Source: Heterobilharzia americana (taxonomy: Eukaryota > Platyhelminthes > Trematoda > Strigeidida > Schistosomatidae). Taken from it: a DNA stretch of 64,000 nt. Positions 11,021-23,620 of this stretch are shown one piece after another; position 1 is the first letter of the stretch; each line of letters begins with the position of its first letter. The translations under genes and the position numbers were made by a program. The DNA is taken from the NCBI GenBank assembly GCA_944470555.2, contig OX104127.1, positions 46,490,934-46,554,933 of the forward strand, given 5' to 3'. A model generated the notes under the pieces. That model made no database searches, was not told the origin of the DNA, and worked only from the letters and a program-made list of their open reading frames with translations.

Positions 11021-13351
11021 ACTGGGTGAATGTATACTTTTGTAATCACTGTCTGTAAATCGACAAACTTAACTACTCTGTCTATTATCGTTATTCACAT
11101 CTATTAATCAGGATAGGTGCATAATTTTTAATGTCATTATTACTTTAAACTGAACAAAAATCTTGCGAAGTGTTTTAGATATTCCTTGACTACATAGAAA
11201 CAACATGGAAATTCTGAATCCTGTCTTATTCGCTGGTTTCTGTGTTGTCCCTGGTAGGTATACTTTTCCTAAAATCTCTAGTCAACATTTTTACCTTAGA
11301 ATTATAACTGGTTGAATCATTCAGACCTACTAGAAAAATTGCCCTATTTTATTTAAAATGATTAGAATCACAGTTTATGCATTGATTACAATATGGTATC
11401 CTTAGAATAGAATTATCTTCAATCTTCAGTGTGGTATGGTTTTAGAGTTCTTAATCACCCCTCATTCCATCACTAAATTGGATGACGTGTTTATGAAAAA
11501 CTTAGATTTCATTAGTTTAAATACGCCATTCATATAATCACACTAGATGAATGAAGCTAAAATAAATGCTTCGAAAGTCATGTATTCCTATTTATTCATG
11601 AATATATCATCTGTGGTCAAAAATGTTATTTCATTCATAATGTTATCCTGAAATCCAAACACTTTGGAAATCAGATATAAATTGATTGTCCTTAACTAGT
11701 TTTCACTCAAAATCCTTAGTGTATTTTTGACTCTTAAGTATTGTTTTCAATACAAAGTATATCAGCCTACCTGACTACTCTTTTAACCACTGAGTTAACT
11801 GTCAATTCGATGTAAGGGAATAAAATCTTCGCGGAATATTAGACTGAGTTTATCAATGTAGGTTATTACTGTATCCATATTGGTACCAGAAAAGATGTTT
11901 ATCTAGCTTTTTGATCTAGAACTAAATGTTGCGTCAGTATTTGTTTTCCCTACAATTCTTCAGAACAACTGGTAATGACATTTGCGTGTTACTTGAGGCA
12001 GAAACCTACTTGGATTTTTTATACTAAACGTACCTGTACATTGTATGTGTTAGTTGGTAGAAGGAATTACACAGCTTCCTTCTTCTGAAATTCTAAAATA
12101 AATAATATTGTATTTGAACATATCATCCATTTTGTTGGGTATACTAAACATAGAACCACCTGATTACTACCTAAACATAATAAGACTCACTAAATTAATA
12201 GGAAGTGTCTTGAATTGGAAGTGATTGAGGCTAAAGCTAGTCAACCCAAACTAAACTACTGTAAATAACTGTTTTATAGTCGTGAATAAAATTCGTTCAG
12301 AAAATCATCACAAACTAGAAGAATTAGATAGTTGAACTTCTCGAATTTGGATTCTTTAGCAGTAATCAAGAAAAAAATTACAAGCCTAGGATTTTCAGAT
12401 GACTCAGTAAACATATCATAAGTCAACTAGTTAATTAGAACCCTGCAGCTTCCCTACTCCAACTGCTGTCTGTTCATATCAAAGTGCAGCCATCACTCGA
12501 TATCACTGTTTGATATCTATCTTTATCTCAATCAAGTTGACTGCATTGCCACCATTTCTCAGAAGGATGTCGAGACATGGATTCTGAATATAGTTGGTGT
12601 TTTTATAAAATTAGTTTCAAATTGGCTTTCATCATTGCTGGACATCGGGGAGACAATCCTCTAAAATTACTGCTTTTACTAAGTTGCAAAACTCTCTCAT
12701 TTCAAAAACCAAAACACATTAACTGATACATGAACACAAGAGTCGGCGGTTTGTCATTGGTAATGCCCTCTTTGTGATGTTATCACACTATTCCATTGAT
12801 TAGTAGGATATTTGCAATATTTAACCTGAAAATGACCAGCAATCATCAAAATCATCATGTTTATAGTAGCTGTAAAAATAATCCGAGAACTACATACAAA
12901 AAACCAGAGCAATTCATGCATCAGAATAAGACCAGAAACAGTAAACATCATTACAAGAACACATTCTCTAATGTAAGTATCAGCCTAATTACATTAATAT
13001 AACAGAAAATGAGGCAAAAATTACATGAACCGGGATAAGCTCTAACCAATCTAAGCAGTTTGGCTAGAAGGACGACAAGGCGAATGCAGGTTCAAAATTT
13101 TCAGCTCAGTAGATCCATATCGTATCGTATCTAGCATTGGAAATCCACAAAAGCATTGTAACATAGATTAGCTTTTTGCTTTTTCATTGTTGTCGCCATT
13201 ATTACTGCTTGATGGACCTATGAATCCTGGATTCTCAATTTCCAATTTTCCGATCTGTGTTCAAAATAGATGTAAAAGTGACATCAAGTAATATCTATCA
13301 ATAGGATTATTGAAATACAAAAGCTCTTCTTTTACATTCCGATTATTTCAG
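11021..13351. other. Long AT-rich anonymous stretch
   Basis: No coding region, RNA gene or repeat pair was recognised over 2.3 kb. Open frames at 12754-13002 are short, overlap on both strands and show no family resemblance. Confidence 0.5.
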
Positions 13352-13570
13352 GTTATTATTCATCGTAGACTGACATCAGTTGGAGGAACAAAGGGAACCT
13401 GGGAGCACTAGACAGCTGTTTCGTGGTAGTATGAGACTGCTCAGCAGTGCGCACCCACGACCCGCACCCTCGAACCCACGACCTTCAGGTTCCCTGGCCA
13501 GCGCCTTACCATTGAGCCACTGCATAACAACTCAACGCTTCGTATTTCCAACCTCTCTTAGCTCACGATT
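13352..13570 (-). mobile_element. tRNA-derived SINE, best-preserved copy of its family
   Basis: On the minus strand an A box (TGGCTCAATGGT, complement of 13508-13519) and a B box (GGGTTCGAGGGTGC, complement of 13464-13477) are spaced about as in a tRNA gene. The element then runs on to a tail ending '…ctacgatgaataataac' at 13352. Related copies are seen at 17440-17600, at 55500-55690 and, reduced, at 57697-57787. There is no tRNA-like fold that would suggest a working tRNA. The surrounding GC-richer composition also marks it off from the AT-rich background. Confidence 0.75.
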
Positions 13571-14075
13571 ATCTTAAATTTATTTGGCAGATACCCGTGT
13601 TGTATCGAAAATTTGGACGAAAATTTTAGTGATTTAGTATGTCGCATCGACAACCGTCAAGTTACATAATTAGTAGTCTACCACCTGAGCTACAAAGCTC
13701 AGTATTTTATTCTTCATCGCTTGAAGGAATGGGAAATTCACTAGTCAGCGTAATAGTGGGATATCGGTCAGTATGTGGGCTTTATCCCGTGATATCTTCT
13801 TTCTTACCGGACGCCACAAGTTTTACTTGACAAAATCAATCTAATGGTGGATAGGGTTTTCAATGGAATCCAGAACGCGCGTCCAGTTCTATTTGATATT
13901 TGTCAGTTGGATAAACTTGCCTACCAGTCAGTGTTATTGTTCCCAGTAAGAGCCAAACGCGGGGTTGGAGGCTGTAAGTACCAAAACGTTACCCACCAGA
14001 CCACTGAGCCATGGCAGCCACTCATGGGGTGACGAGTATAAATTCAAATCTGTTGCTTGTAATTTTCCATCATTG
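13571..14075. other. Anonymous, mixed repeat debris
   Basis: Two tRNA-like scraps are visible: 'accacctgagctac' near 13681 and 'accactgagccatgg' near 14000, both complementary to A-box-like words. They are too eroded to define an element. Confidence 0.35.
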
Positions 14076-14165
14076 GTTGGTCCAAAATGATCGGCCTCTG
14101 TTGACATATTGGCTTCTACACGGATGCTTCCGTATCATCAGTAGTTTCAGTTACGCATGCGGCCC
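14076..14165 (+). repeat. Hammerhead-SINE flanking module, diverged copy
   Basis: The ordered words 'gatcggcctctgttg', 'catattggcttctacac', 'cggatgcttccgtat' and 'gtttcagtt' match the module left of the hammerhead SINE at 48310-48405, and the inverse of 53935-54000. The hammerhead part itself is not seen here. Confidence 0.55.
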
Positions 14166-15720
14166 ATAACCTGACCTAGGATGGATATTTGACCGATTCA
14201 TCCTCTTCCGAGAGTGAAACTTGCCTGGTTTTCACAAGTTTTCCATTCTCGAAGCCCAGATTAGTCGTCAAATTAAATTTGGATTTAGGATATTGAACGT
14301 AGTATGCTTCAAACTGATTCCCCTATGATTGTCACAAATAGACCTCTCCGTTCTTATAGGCTGGAATGATCAGTGAAGTAGACCGGTCTAACGGGATTAC
14401 CTTTGATTCCTATACACTGTCTATTGCCTCCATCACTCTACTAAGTGATTTCCTACCTTCTTCCTCAGTAAGTTCTTGAGGCAAACCGTCAGATTTGGCT
14501 GGTTTGCTTCATTTCAGGTCAGAAGCAGCCTAATCAACTTCAAAGAGAGTTGGAGGACCGACATCTCCGTCCCATCCATGTTCAGGTTAAAGGTTGGGAA
14601 ACTAGAACGTTCTTGGAGGAAAGCTAGCCGTGCTTCACAGTGTTCTGTTCAAATTTTAAGCTGCCTGTCCACAGAGGTTGTCAGAGACATCCTCTTCACT
14701 GATGATCTTATTAACCATCGTCCTCCTCTTTTCTGTTTCCTTAACAAGACTTAATAATTGCCTTCGCCATCTCTGGCAGTTTCGCCACCCACCACTGCTC
14801 TGTGTCATTGCGAAGGCTGCTGGTCTGTTTATGTTTGGGCTGCTTTCGCTTTCGATTGAGTATACACAGGTCTTACCAACGTGTGATTTTCCTACGCTTA
14901 CTGAGGTGTGAGCATACTCCTGACTGTACGAGCTCATGTTCGGATTCCAAACAAGTACTCCAGTATCAGCAGTAATCCTCCACCGATCCCCTCGAAAGAT
15001 GGTTCGTCTTAATGTGATTTATCTGTGCCTAACAATGGTTTGATGTTGGTGGATGCAAAGTCAGAGAGTGCTTTTGTTTTTATCCGAAGTTAGTGCTGAC
15101 GAAAAGCAACTAACTATCAGGACAAAACTGCAGCAGACGGTCACCACTGTCAGTGCGTTGGCATGGAATTTCATAAATACACCCTGGATGGCTTTTCGAT
15201 TGGCTCTTCTTCCCTACTTGAGCGTTGAAGTTGCCTACTGTTATAACTATATCTGAACGTCTTACTCTCTGTAGCAAAACTGACAGCTTCTCATAAAATA
15301 CATCTTTCTCTTCATCTGAACTGAATTGGGTAGACGTGCAGGCGGACAGTACGATTAGGGATCGCCTAGTCTCCAACCCTTCCTAGTTTTTACAGACACA
15401 TCCAGTCAGACAGCAAACAGACGGCTGTTGACCAGTGTCCAGTTGAAAAGTGCGTCTTCTAATCTATAACCCAGTGCTATGCCTACACCAACCAGTACAC
15501 AAGAGCTAACCACTGAATCTCCGAGGACTTGTGAAGTGAATTTTGAAGATTTACTACAATGGTCAGTTGAGGTAAAGTTAATAACCATACTCGGGTTCTG
15601 TTCATATGTCTTGAGGGAGTCATACGCCCATGGCTCGAGACACCAGTTCTGGCTGATGTCAAATACTGTCCGACTTGGCACAGAGTTCGGACGCTGAAAG
15701 CCCCAATATGAAATCGACGG
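14166..15720 (-). mobile_element. Decayed non-LTR retrotransposon: APE-type endonuclease and start of RT
   Basis: Reading leftward on the minus strand, 15720-15400 gives an endonuclease N-terminus (…CQVGQYLTSARTG…, then …SGDSVV…VGVGIAL). 15376-15110 gives a segment with SDEEKDVFYEKL and RSDIVITVGNFNAQVG, the latter being the GDFNAQVG box of AP-like endonucleases with Asp replaced by Asn. 14937-14480 leads into the RT entry motif (…SKPAKSDGLPQEL…, near 14460-14510) and then …LIIPAYKNGE near 14345-14370. The core RT is absent downstream. Stops and frameshifts interrupt all parts. The endonuclease style differs from the RTE element in this window, so this is another family. The ends are approximate. 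Confidence 0.75.
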
Positions 15721-17439
15721 TGGGTCTTAGGAGACTATGAATGAGATTTAGATGACTTTGATCATTGGCAATAATAGCAGATTGAGAAGTTGAGGAACTC
15801 AAAAGAAGCTTAACATCAATATCAGGATGTTGGAGACGAAGGAGGAGATATAAATGAGGAGAATGAGTTATATTAGACTGCTTTCTGTGAACTATTGCAA
15901 GTAGGTTGGGGGTCGATACTTTCAGGTTACCGACAACGTAGAAGTTATTTCGTCAAAGTTGATGAAAGGGAAAAGTCATTATTATTGTGTGGTCACGGAG
16001 GGCGTGAATCATCTGATTGAAGCCTGTCACACACAAAATTTTTGGAATTTTCGAATTAAAGTTTGTGTATACTGAATTCACTGAGAAGACAGAAACCTCT
16101 ATCGTCAGAATACCGGAGGGAAGAGGGAGTGCGCTGCGTTTTAAGTGAACCTTTTTTTAGCTTCTCTTCCTGTTTTAGCGTGCAATAAGATTGTCCAGAT
16201 ACGTATATGAAGCCCTAAATCCGTGAAAACTTTCACAACCGGCTGACTGGGTTTGAAGTTTCGAGAAAGATTACGTAAACCTGCGTGTAAATATCAGACT
16301 GGCTAAAAAGACAAAAGTCATTAGAAAGGCCCAGAAGTAGTGAAGGTCGTTGTAAACAAATATAGACCGTCATATTTCGTGCATATTTTGATGTTGCAAT
16401 ACATCTTGTGTTATCTTACCGCCTTTTCGATTTACCGACGAATTGGGTGACCATGAAGTGTTAAATCTGAAGGTTATTGTTCAGGTGTACACTATCACAT
16501 ATGTACAACATAGATATATTATTTCCCATACCCAAGGTAGGATCAGCATGGTGTCCTGGTCATCCAATGTAAACACCTTCCTAGTATTAACATCTTCCAG
16601 CCAGGAGTGAGACTGCATTCGGCCCTATATTATTATTACACCATACCGATAACTGCTTTTACCTAAACAAAATCCCGCAGACCTATCCAGTATAGTAGGA
16701 CCTTAAGGAATAAATGTTTCAACAAGTATAGCTTGTTGGGTTGTCTTAATTCAAGAACCCAACCAACACGTTTAGGAAAGAGTTATCAGTCGCAATAAAA
16801 CTTGTATAATACATAGGTGATCACTAGACAGGATCTTTCTAAACACATGTTGTGTGGTTTATTAAGTTATAGATCGTATAACTATGAGAATAACTTGAGG
16901 GAAATCTTGATTCTTGACACGATATGGGCAGAACCTGTAAAAGCGCTTTCAAACCATTTTCTGAAGCAACATATGGTAAATAACTTTTCAGCTTTGTAGA
17001 AGCCATGATTAATAAAAATGCAGTGGATGGCAGTGAAGTCAGTGAATTGAAAGAATGATGGAAGCATCATGTGAAATGAGGCAAAAAAGAGACATACAAT
17101 CACTGATTACAACAAATTAGTAGAATACATCAATTACTTCATTTATTGTGAAAAAGGTGTGGATACATTCTCCAGTAACGTGTAGTTAAAATCTAAGTGT
17201 TTTTAAAGTGTCCCTCATATTCTGTTAATGGACAGTATATATGAAATGTAACCTAAAAGAATAAGATAGCACTTTCTTTACTTTGTAACCATTATTTCTC
17301 TGCTTCAGCCAGAAGGATGAAGTTAAATTGACAATCAATATTCTAAGTTATGAACCATTAAGATTTCGATCTATCCTGCATTATGAACAGAATTACTCTT
17401 ATCGGAGTATTTCGAGCTTTCAGTCATCTACAATACGGA
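15721..17439. other. Anonymous DNA
   Basis: The part next to 15720 may contain the 5' region of the minus-strand retroelement. A short perfect stem (gttgggtt / aacccaac) lies near 16735-16765. No other feature was recognised. Confidence 0.4.
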
Positions 17440-17600
17440 GTGACGTCAATCGATGAACCATTAAAGATCTAAGAGTTTTGGACAGCTGTTTTAACCTAGA
17501 TTGAGACTTCTTGGCAGCGCTTATCCACTTCCTTTCTAAGGATCCAGAACTTCCAGGTTTAGTGGGAAGCACATCACCATTGGGCCACTGGATAGGAATC
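17440..17600 (-). mobile_element. Eroded tRNA-derived SINE copy
   Basis: Matches the SINE at 13352-13570 in order: 'ttttggacagctgtt' near 17476-17490, 'ttgagacttcttggcagcgc' near 17501-17520 and the A-box complement 'accattgggccactg' at about 17576-17590. The B box is lost. Confidence 0.6.
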
Positions 17601-17789
17601 CCACAACAAGAATTCTACTAAATTAGTTAGTTTGTAAAATGGTACGCTCATCCTCTACCGCTATCAGCGCGTGTTTGTCCCTACAGTCAACTTCCATAAA
17701 AATAAACATTGTGGCTTCTAATTAAAACTTCAAGAAATCTCATCTTCAGCGAGTCACTAAGGAGCAGTAGACAGTAATTCATTGATCGG

Positions 17790-17925
17790 TCACTGGAGAG
17801 CAAGCAACATAATTTTGTCCAGGCCTGACTGCTGACCGAATCCTATCAATTATTTGCAGTGCGTCCACTAGACTATAGGCTCACCATCGTGGCGGATTCT
17901 GATGGATGTTGGGTGGCTGAATGCA
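17790..17925 (+). repeat. Dispersed repeat shared with 37254-37385
   Basis: Direct match in the same orientation: 'gagcaagcaacat', 'gctgaccgaatcctatcaat', 'tttgcagtg' and 'ggctcaccatcgtgg…gatggatgttgg'. The class is not recognised; it may be the body of a SINE. Confidence 0.7.
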
Positions 17926-18345
17926 ACAGGCAGTGAGCCCTACACCTATGTTTCTTGTTTTTTAGCACTCTTCAGTAAGGCGTATCTTCAACCTTGAAGG
18001 AACTGAAATTGGTCGCCCTCCAATGACTATTCAGTGTATCTAATCCAGTCCAGCAAGAGATCAGTCGTGGCCAGAACAGCTAGGCGGTAATGTCACTAAC
18101 TACAACACTAGATGACACGCGTACAAATCTCGGAGGGAAAACCAGTTCCTTCGAGGTTGCAGATCAGCTTACTGGTGATTGCTAAAAAGCACGAAACCTA
18201 GGTCAGGCGGGGCGTCATACCGATTGCCTTCAGCCAACCACCAGAGAGTAATTCAGTTTATTGGTTTCAAGGTGGAAGTGACTCTGATCTGACATCAGTG
18301 GAAATGACTACTTGGTAGAAGTTAGAGAATATGGACCATTAAATT
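17926..18345. other. GC-richer anonymous stretch, probably old repeats
   Basis: Less AT-rich than its surroundings and sandwiched between two repeat fragments. No partner was found in the window and no coding potential is seen. Confidence 0.35.
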
Positions 18346-18440
18346 CCCACCCAGTGGCTCGATGGTAACATGATCACATGGAGACCTAAATATCCAGGGT
18401 TGTACCGCTATCGGGATGGAAGGCGTTCACTAATGATGAG
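18346..18440 (+). repeat. Possible tRNA-like SINE head
   Basis: 'cagtggctcgatggtaacat' (18352-18371) resembles an A box, and 'ccagggttgtaccgc' about 40 bp on resembles a damaged B box. Only the spacing and the two words support it. Confidence 0.35.
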
Positions 18441-21400
18441 TCACAGACAAGTTAGGTCCTTCTACTGATATCGCCCTGTGATGAATACTATTTTGAAGTC
18501 AACCAATCTGCACAAGCGTCCAAACTGAATTTCCAGCTTTAGGGTAAATTATTTTACCTTTTACCCAGGGCATTTTTATGTCCATTAAAGTTGTATATGC
18601 ATGATTCATTTTTGTCAAATAAAGTTGTTCTCGCAGTTACAGACCAATCTTTGTCTTTTGATATTATGATTTTTCCGTGAACATTCGTTATCGTACTTAA
18701 CTGAAGCATCTTATTGGGCTCAGTATATTTTTTGCGCCTAAGAGTGTTATTCTGCTTGGGAATTTCACAAGGCATTGTTTACATATATTTGCTAAAACTT
18801 TCATGAATGTGTTTTATGTTACGTGCCTAACTTTAGCTGTATATACTCGTTGATAAAACTTCATAATTCATTTAAAATCCTAATGTTTATGAGCGACGAT
18901 GGCCTTATCGGTGAATAAACCTGTATATGAGACTGAAAATGAATCCAGGTATTCATTAATGAAGGTCAGTCAACTTATGAAACGGCCTTCCGTAGATTGT
19001 TTTGAATAACCAATGCTCCATCATTTCATATTTCTTGACGTGATGACCACCTTACAGTGAAGATATCACCAAGACATTAATTACTTTTGGATAATTTAGC
19101 AATCTACACAGTAATTTGTAGCCGTCAATCATTTATGCAAACTGTGCTGAATTTGGAGTATACGTTGGTTAGTAGACGTAACACCATACATACTCACTTA
19201 CCAGTTTTAAATCGGGATACAACATTTTGGGAGGGCTATTACCTCTTTCAAGAACATCTGAAAACCTAAAATTACATTTAAAAATGCATGAGCAAATTAC
19301 TTCCATGCAGATTCTGATTAGAATAGTCCAAGCGGTTTTTAATCATACTTAATTTTAATTAATGAGTCTCAAATGAAAACCAATTATTTCTCTCTAAGTA
19401 CTGGTACCCACTACATACCATTGGGATTCAAATCAAGACAACACTGTTGAGTATTCGTCACAATCTTGTAGGTTAACGTCTACTAAACTGTTTAATCAAG
19501 AGATTCCAACACCACACAAACCGTACTTCTAAGCCACAAGTATTTGCTACTATTTAAAATTCTTTACAGTAGTTGGTATTTTTGACTGAAATCTTGGGAT
19601 TTTTAATTGGCAAATATGTATGAACTGGTATGAAATGCATTGCATGAATACGTATAAGATTACATCATCAGTTCACTCAGTAGAAGCAAATTTTTAGTTC
19701 AATTGAATTATGAGGCACTAATAAAACTCAGTATCAACAGCCTACTACTAGTAGTAGGAGATTTCTGAAAGAACTTTCACAGCACCAAGAATTGTGTTCT
19801 GTTCAAGTTATGAAAACGAAAAAAACTAGTTCTCTTTAACTTACTGAGTGCAGAAACTTGCTCATCAGTCTGTGTAAGGAATCAACAGTTCAAAGTAGAA
19901 GGGATATTACCATCATATGGCTGCAAAACAGCTGTTCCAGCATCAGAAATAGTTTTTTCAGACGGTATGTAATAATTCGATGCTACAAAACATAATATGT
20001 TACCTAAATAATAGCTGTGAAAGACCTCATTTGCTATTTCAAGTGTATTTCCTCTTTTGAAATTCTAGAAAGAGATGATATTACAGAATAATGGATTTTA
20101 TAAAGAATTTGAATTCCCTTTTCCTTATTACTTCCAACAATTCTATTTAAGGATACATACAACTGTGATGTCAAGTAACTTATTAAAAAAATGTTGAAAA
20201 TAGCTCATTTCATTAGACCAAGTGCATAGATAAAGTATTTCTTGCACGGACAAAAGTTAAGTATATGCACCCCAGAGAGTGAAGAAAAACTGATTAGTTA
20301 ACAATGGTCATTTTATATGAGTTATATTTCGTATCTCTGCCAATAGCAGATAGTGATTCCGTGCTGCTTATCAGAAATATCCACTTAGTGCATTCTCTGA
20401 AACTTCGAGTACTGTCAACCTAATTCACTATATAATAACAAAGAATTTGGGGTATTTGAACTATGCTAATAACCAGGTAACATACATCTGTGTTGCTCGT
20501 TAAACTGAAGTCTAAGAGTGATCCGATAAATTTTGAGGGAATACGTCTGAAAAGTCCTAGATCTAACAGTTTTGAAGTCTTAACACCAAAAGGATTACTC
20601 AGATTAAGCATTTCAGTTAACTTACTCCTGGCTAGAGATAAGATCCAAATTTATTGCTGATCTGTTCTAATAACTTGTTGTCTGAACTTACTTTAGGTTG
20701 CAGGGGAGATAAATATATTTATTTGTCAGCGTCAGCACTTTCAGTAACTTCATGATTAAAATAATTCAAGCTGTATTGCACACAGTCATTAAAATGCAAC
20801 AAACAGATTGAAATATTCATCTACAATAAGTGAATTATGTGTACTACATGCCAACCAGATGGCGTCTAGGGATCAAGTTCATCTCTGAGAAGTTGAAGAC
20901 ATAAAATCAGTTCCAACAATATTTCCATAAATTAGATCCCAGTGGTAACAATGGATATCCTTGGAAGACAACAACAGTTGTACTTATTTCAAACTATACC
21001 CCTCCTTAATCCCTTGGGCGGTTGTGTGAGTGCAATTAGAAAGTGTTACCCCAAAGGTAATGCTTGGTAATCCCGCAGGATTTAGACATCACTACAAAAC
21101 CTATGGATGGATAAAAACAACTCCCTCTGGTCGATAAATGTGGCTAATGTTAGGCGCCACTACTTGTGCATGTGTTCTTGTACCTATTAAAAGGTAGAAG
21201 ATATGATCATCTTACTATCGTTTAAGTCGGATAACAGCCCGGTTTTCTGAAGTTTCAGCTAGATATCGAACGACTACTAACCCAACTGTTTTAGAAATCG
21301 CGTTAAGATTATGACACGAAGACTTCTATTATGGCTTATAAACCGGAGTAATCACTGACGTGAACCAGCTGCATTGGCCCACTTCTGATTCCTATAAATC

Positions 21401-23560
21401 TAGCTAGTAACTTGGTCATACTGATAGGTAATTTTCGACCATTATCCTCAAAGACATCTAAAGGCAAATTGTTAGGTCACAAGTCAAACACATGAGAAGC
21501 GTTTCAATGTTAGCTGATTTTCTGTCCAAGTGAGTAGACTATGCTGAAGGGTTTTTCAAGCTGTTGATGTAAATAACATTAAAAGATGAAAAAGCAATAA
21601 AAATATCTCTTAAAGTTATCATAAGTGCCAGCTTACAATAATCTGTATCGAAGATACATTTGCGACGGGAAAAGTTTGTACTTTTGGCCTGGAACAAATC
21701 TATTTCTTCTATCCTTTATCATATTATTAAGTGTTGAGTCTTATAGTTTTGTCAGCGAATCAGCACTGTTGTACTGTAATCAGAAGGCAGTTACTGCTCT
21801 TTAGAGAATAAGAATAATCTTAAGTGTCTATTGTTCCAACATATCTACATCATTACTATCAACACTCAGTCCGCTTTCTTCTAAATTGAAGTAGCCAGCA
21901 CCAGATATACACCAATAAACCAACAGGTCTTTTTGTTTTTCACCTTTTGAACTCAAAGTAGCTTTATTGAATTAAGTAACAGTTGTAGATAGTGACTAAA
22001 AGGTGAAAGAATAAAGTTTAGTTGTTGACCAAGTTAACTATTTCTCAGAGTGTTCTATCCAAACTTTCAACTGCTTAGACTTAAAAGCAGAGAAAAAGAT
22101 TATTATAAGAGATAGTCGGACCGTTTTATTGTTTTAGTAATGGTTAGGTCTTCGGAGAGAATTTGCTGTATTCCTTTTTAATATAGACGGAGAAAACAAT
22201 GTGGTAATTAGCATAAACATATATTGAATGACAGATTGACACTTTCTGTATATCCAGATCTTGGAAAGTGTTCTCTCTTCTGAAACAGCTGATGAAAAGT
22301 GGATTCATGTTAATTACACAGAAGCAAGACCGAGGAATTCAAGATTAATCTGTTTGAGTTTGGTCAGATATGTATGTTTCTTTGAATATTTGATTACATA
22401 TTTCAGAAACTGTAAGTCAATAATTTTACAGTTGGTAACGGAAATCCATGATGTATGAGAGATTCGTTGTTTTTAGAACCAATGTTTTCCAACCTTTCAA
22501 CCGTCAGTAGAAAGCCAGAACATCTGGTAATGATGGTCATATTTGGGATACACTTGCGGCATAGTCGGCAGACTAATCTTGCTCACGAATCTCAAATTAC
22601 TTCAATGCATGCACCTCTACTCATTCCATAATGTAAATGAAAGCTTAACCTCCAAACTGCTTAGGAAACAGTCTGTCGAATGTGATTAAAGTCATATCCC
22701 CTTTTAGTTTTGAAAAATTCCCCGACTATCCGACAAAAATAAATATATAATCCAACTTTTTGATACATTTCGTAGCATTCGATAAGCATGATGAACTTAA
22801 TTCAATAAGCTTCATATCAAGACTTAAAAATATGACGGTCACTCTTATGAGATACTCTAATATCTACCAGATAAGTACCAAAAAGTGTACAGCATCGGAT
22901 ATTAGTATTACAACGTTCTGAGACTAACTAAAAATAAATATGAAAACTTAATTAACACCTGACTGACTAATTTTAGGCAAATGTGATGAAATATTGAATA
23001 AGAAAGTGTATAAAATGGAGCTCGATAAAAGGCGTGCAATACATAAAAGTGTAATGCTTCCTATAACAAGTTAACTGAGACTGAAAATGTCCTCCTACAT
23101 AAATATGATGGATAACCCCTAAGTACTTCAAGGTTTACACATTGCTTGAAACTTAATGTGAACTTGTTTGTTTGGCCTATAGTTTTAAATTTTCTACCTG
23201 GACCATTTCTTCCATTGTCATACAGGTTGCCCATTATTTTGGCCTAAATCTCTATAACTCAGCCTAATGTTGATTAATTTCCTGAAGTGAATGTGAGAAA
23301 GATGTTTGACCTGATGAAGACAACTGTACAAATTACTGGTGTATATCTCGTTATTGACATTCATTCTCTGGATGATTACATTCTTTTACTTATAACAAGA
23401 GGTTTGCTTTTTCCTAAGGATAGTTGTATAATGCGATGAATAAACCTAATGCAAACCATTTGTCTAATAAAATAACACTTCTCATTCGTTGTTTATTGGT
23501 TTAAAGTAGTTGTGAAGAAACTTTGGGCTTTAGTTTTATGCCTTGCGCAACTGCAACCCA
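18441..23560. other. 5.1-kb AT-rich anonymous block
   Basis: No transposon protein motifs, RNA genes or window-internal repeats were recognised. A GC-richer patch at about 20990-21500 looks like old repeat sequence but has no partner here. Frames reach at most about 70 codons and have no family resemblance. Confidence 0.5.
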
Positions 23561-23620
23561 AATAGCTCAGTGATTAATTCTCTGACTGCTATGCTGGTTG
23601 ACATTGGTTTGAATATATAA
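23561..23620 (+). repeat. tRNA-like SINE head
   Basis: 'aatagctcagtgattaat' resembles an A box (TRGCNNAGTNGG) and 'gacattggtttgaata' resembles a B box, about 40 bp apart. No acceptor stem pairs, so it is not a functional tRNA. Confidence 0.4.

Noticed and set aside
23310..23330. 'cctgatgaagac' as a hammerhead core on the plus strand
   Set aside because: No GAAA strand or cleavage triplet follows at a suitable distance.
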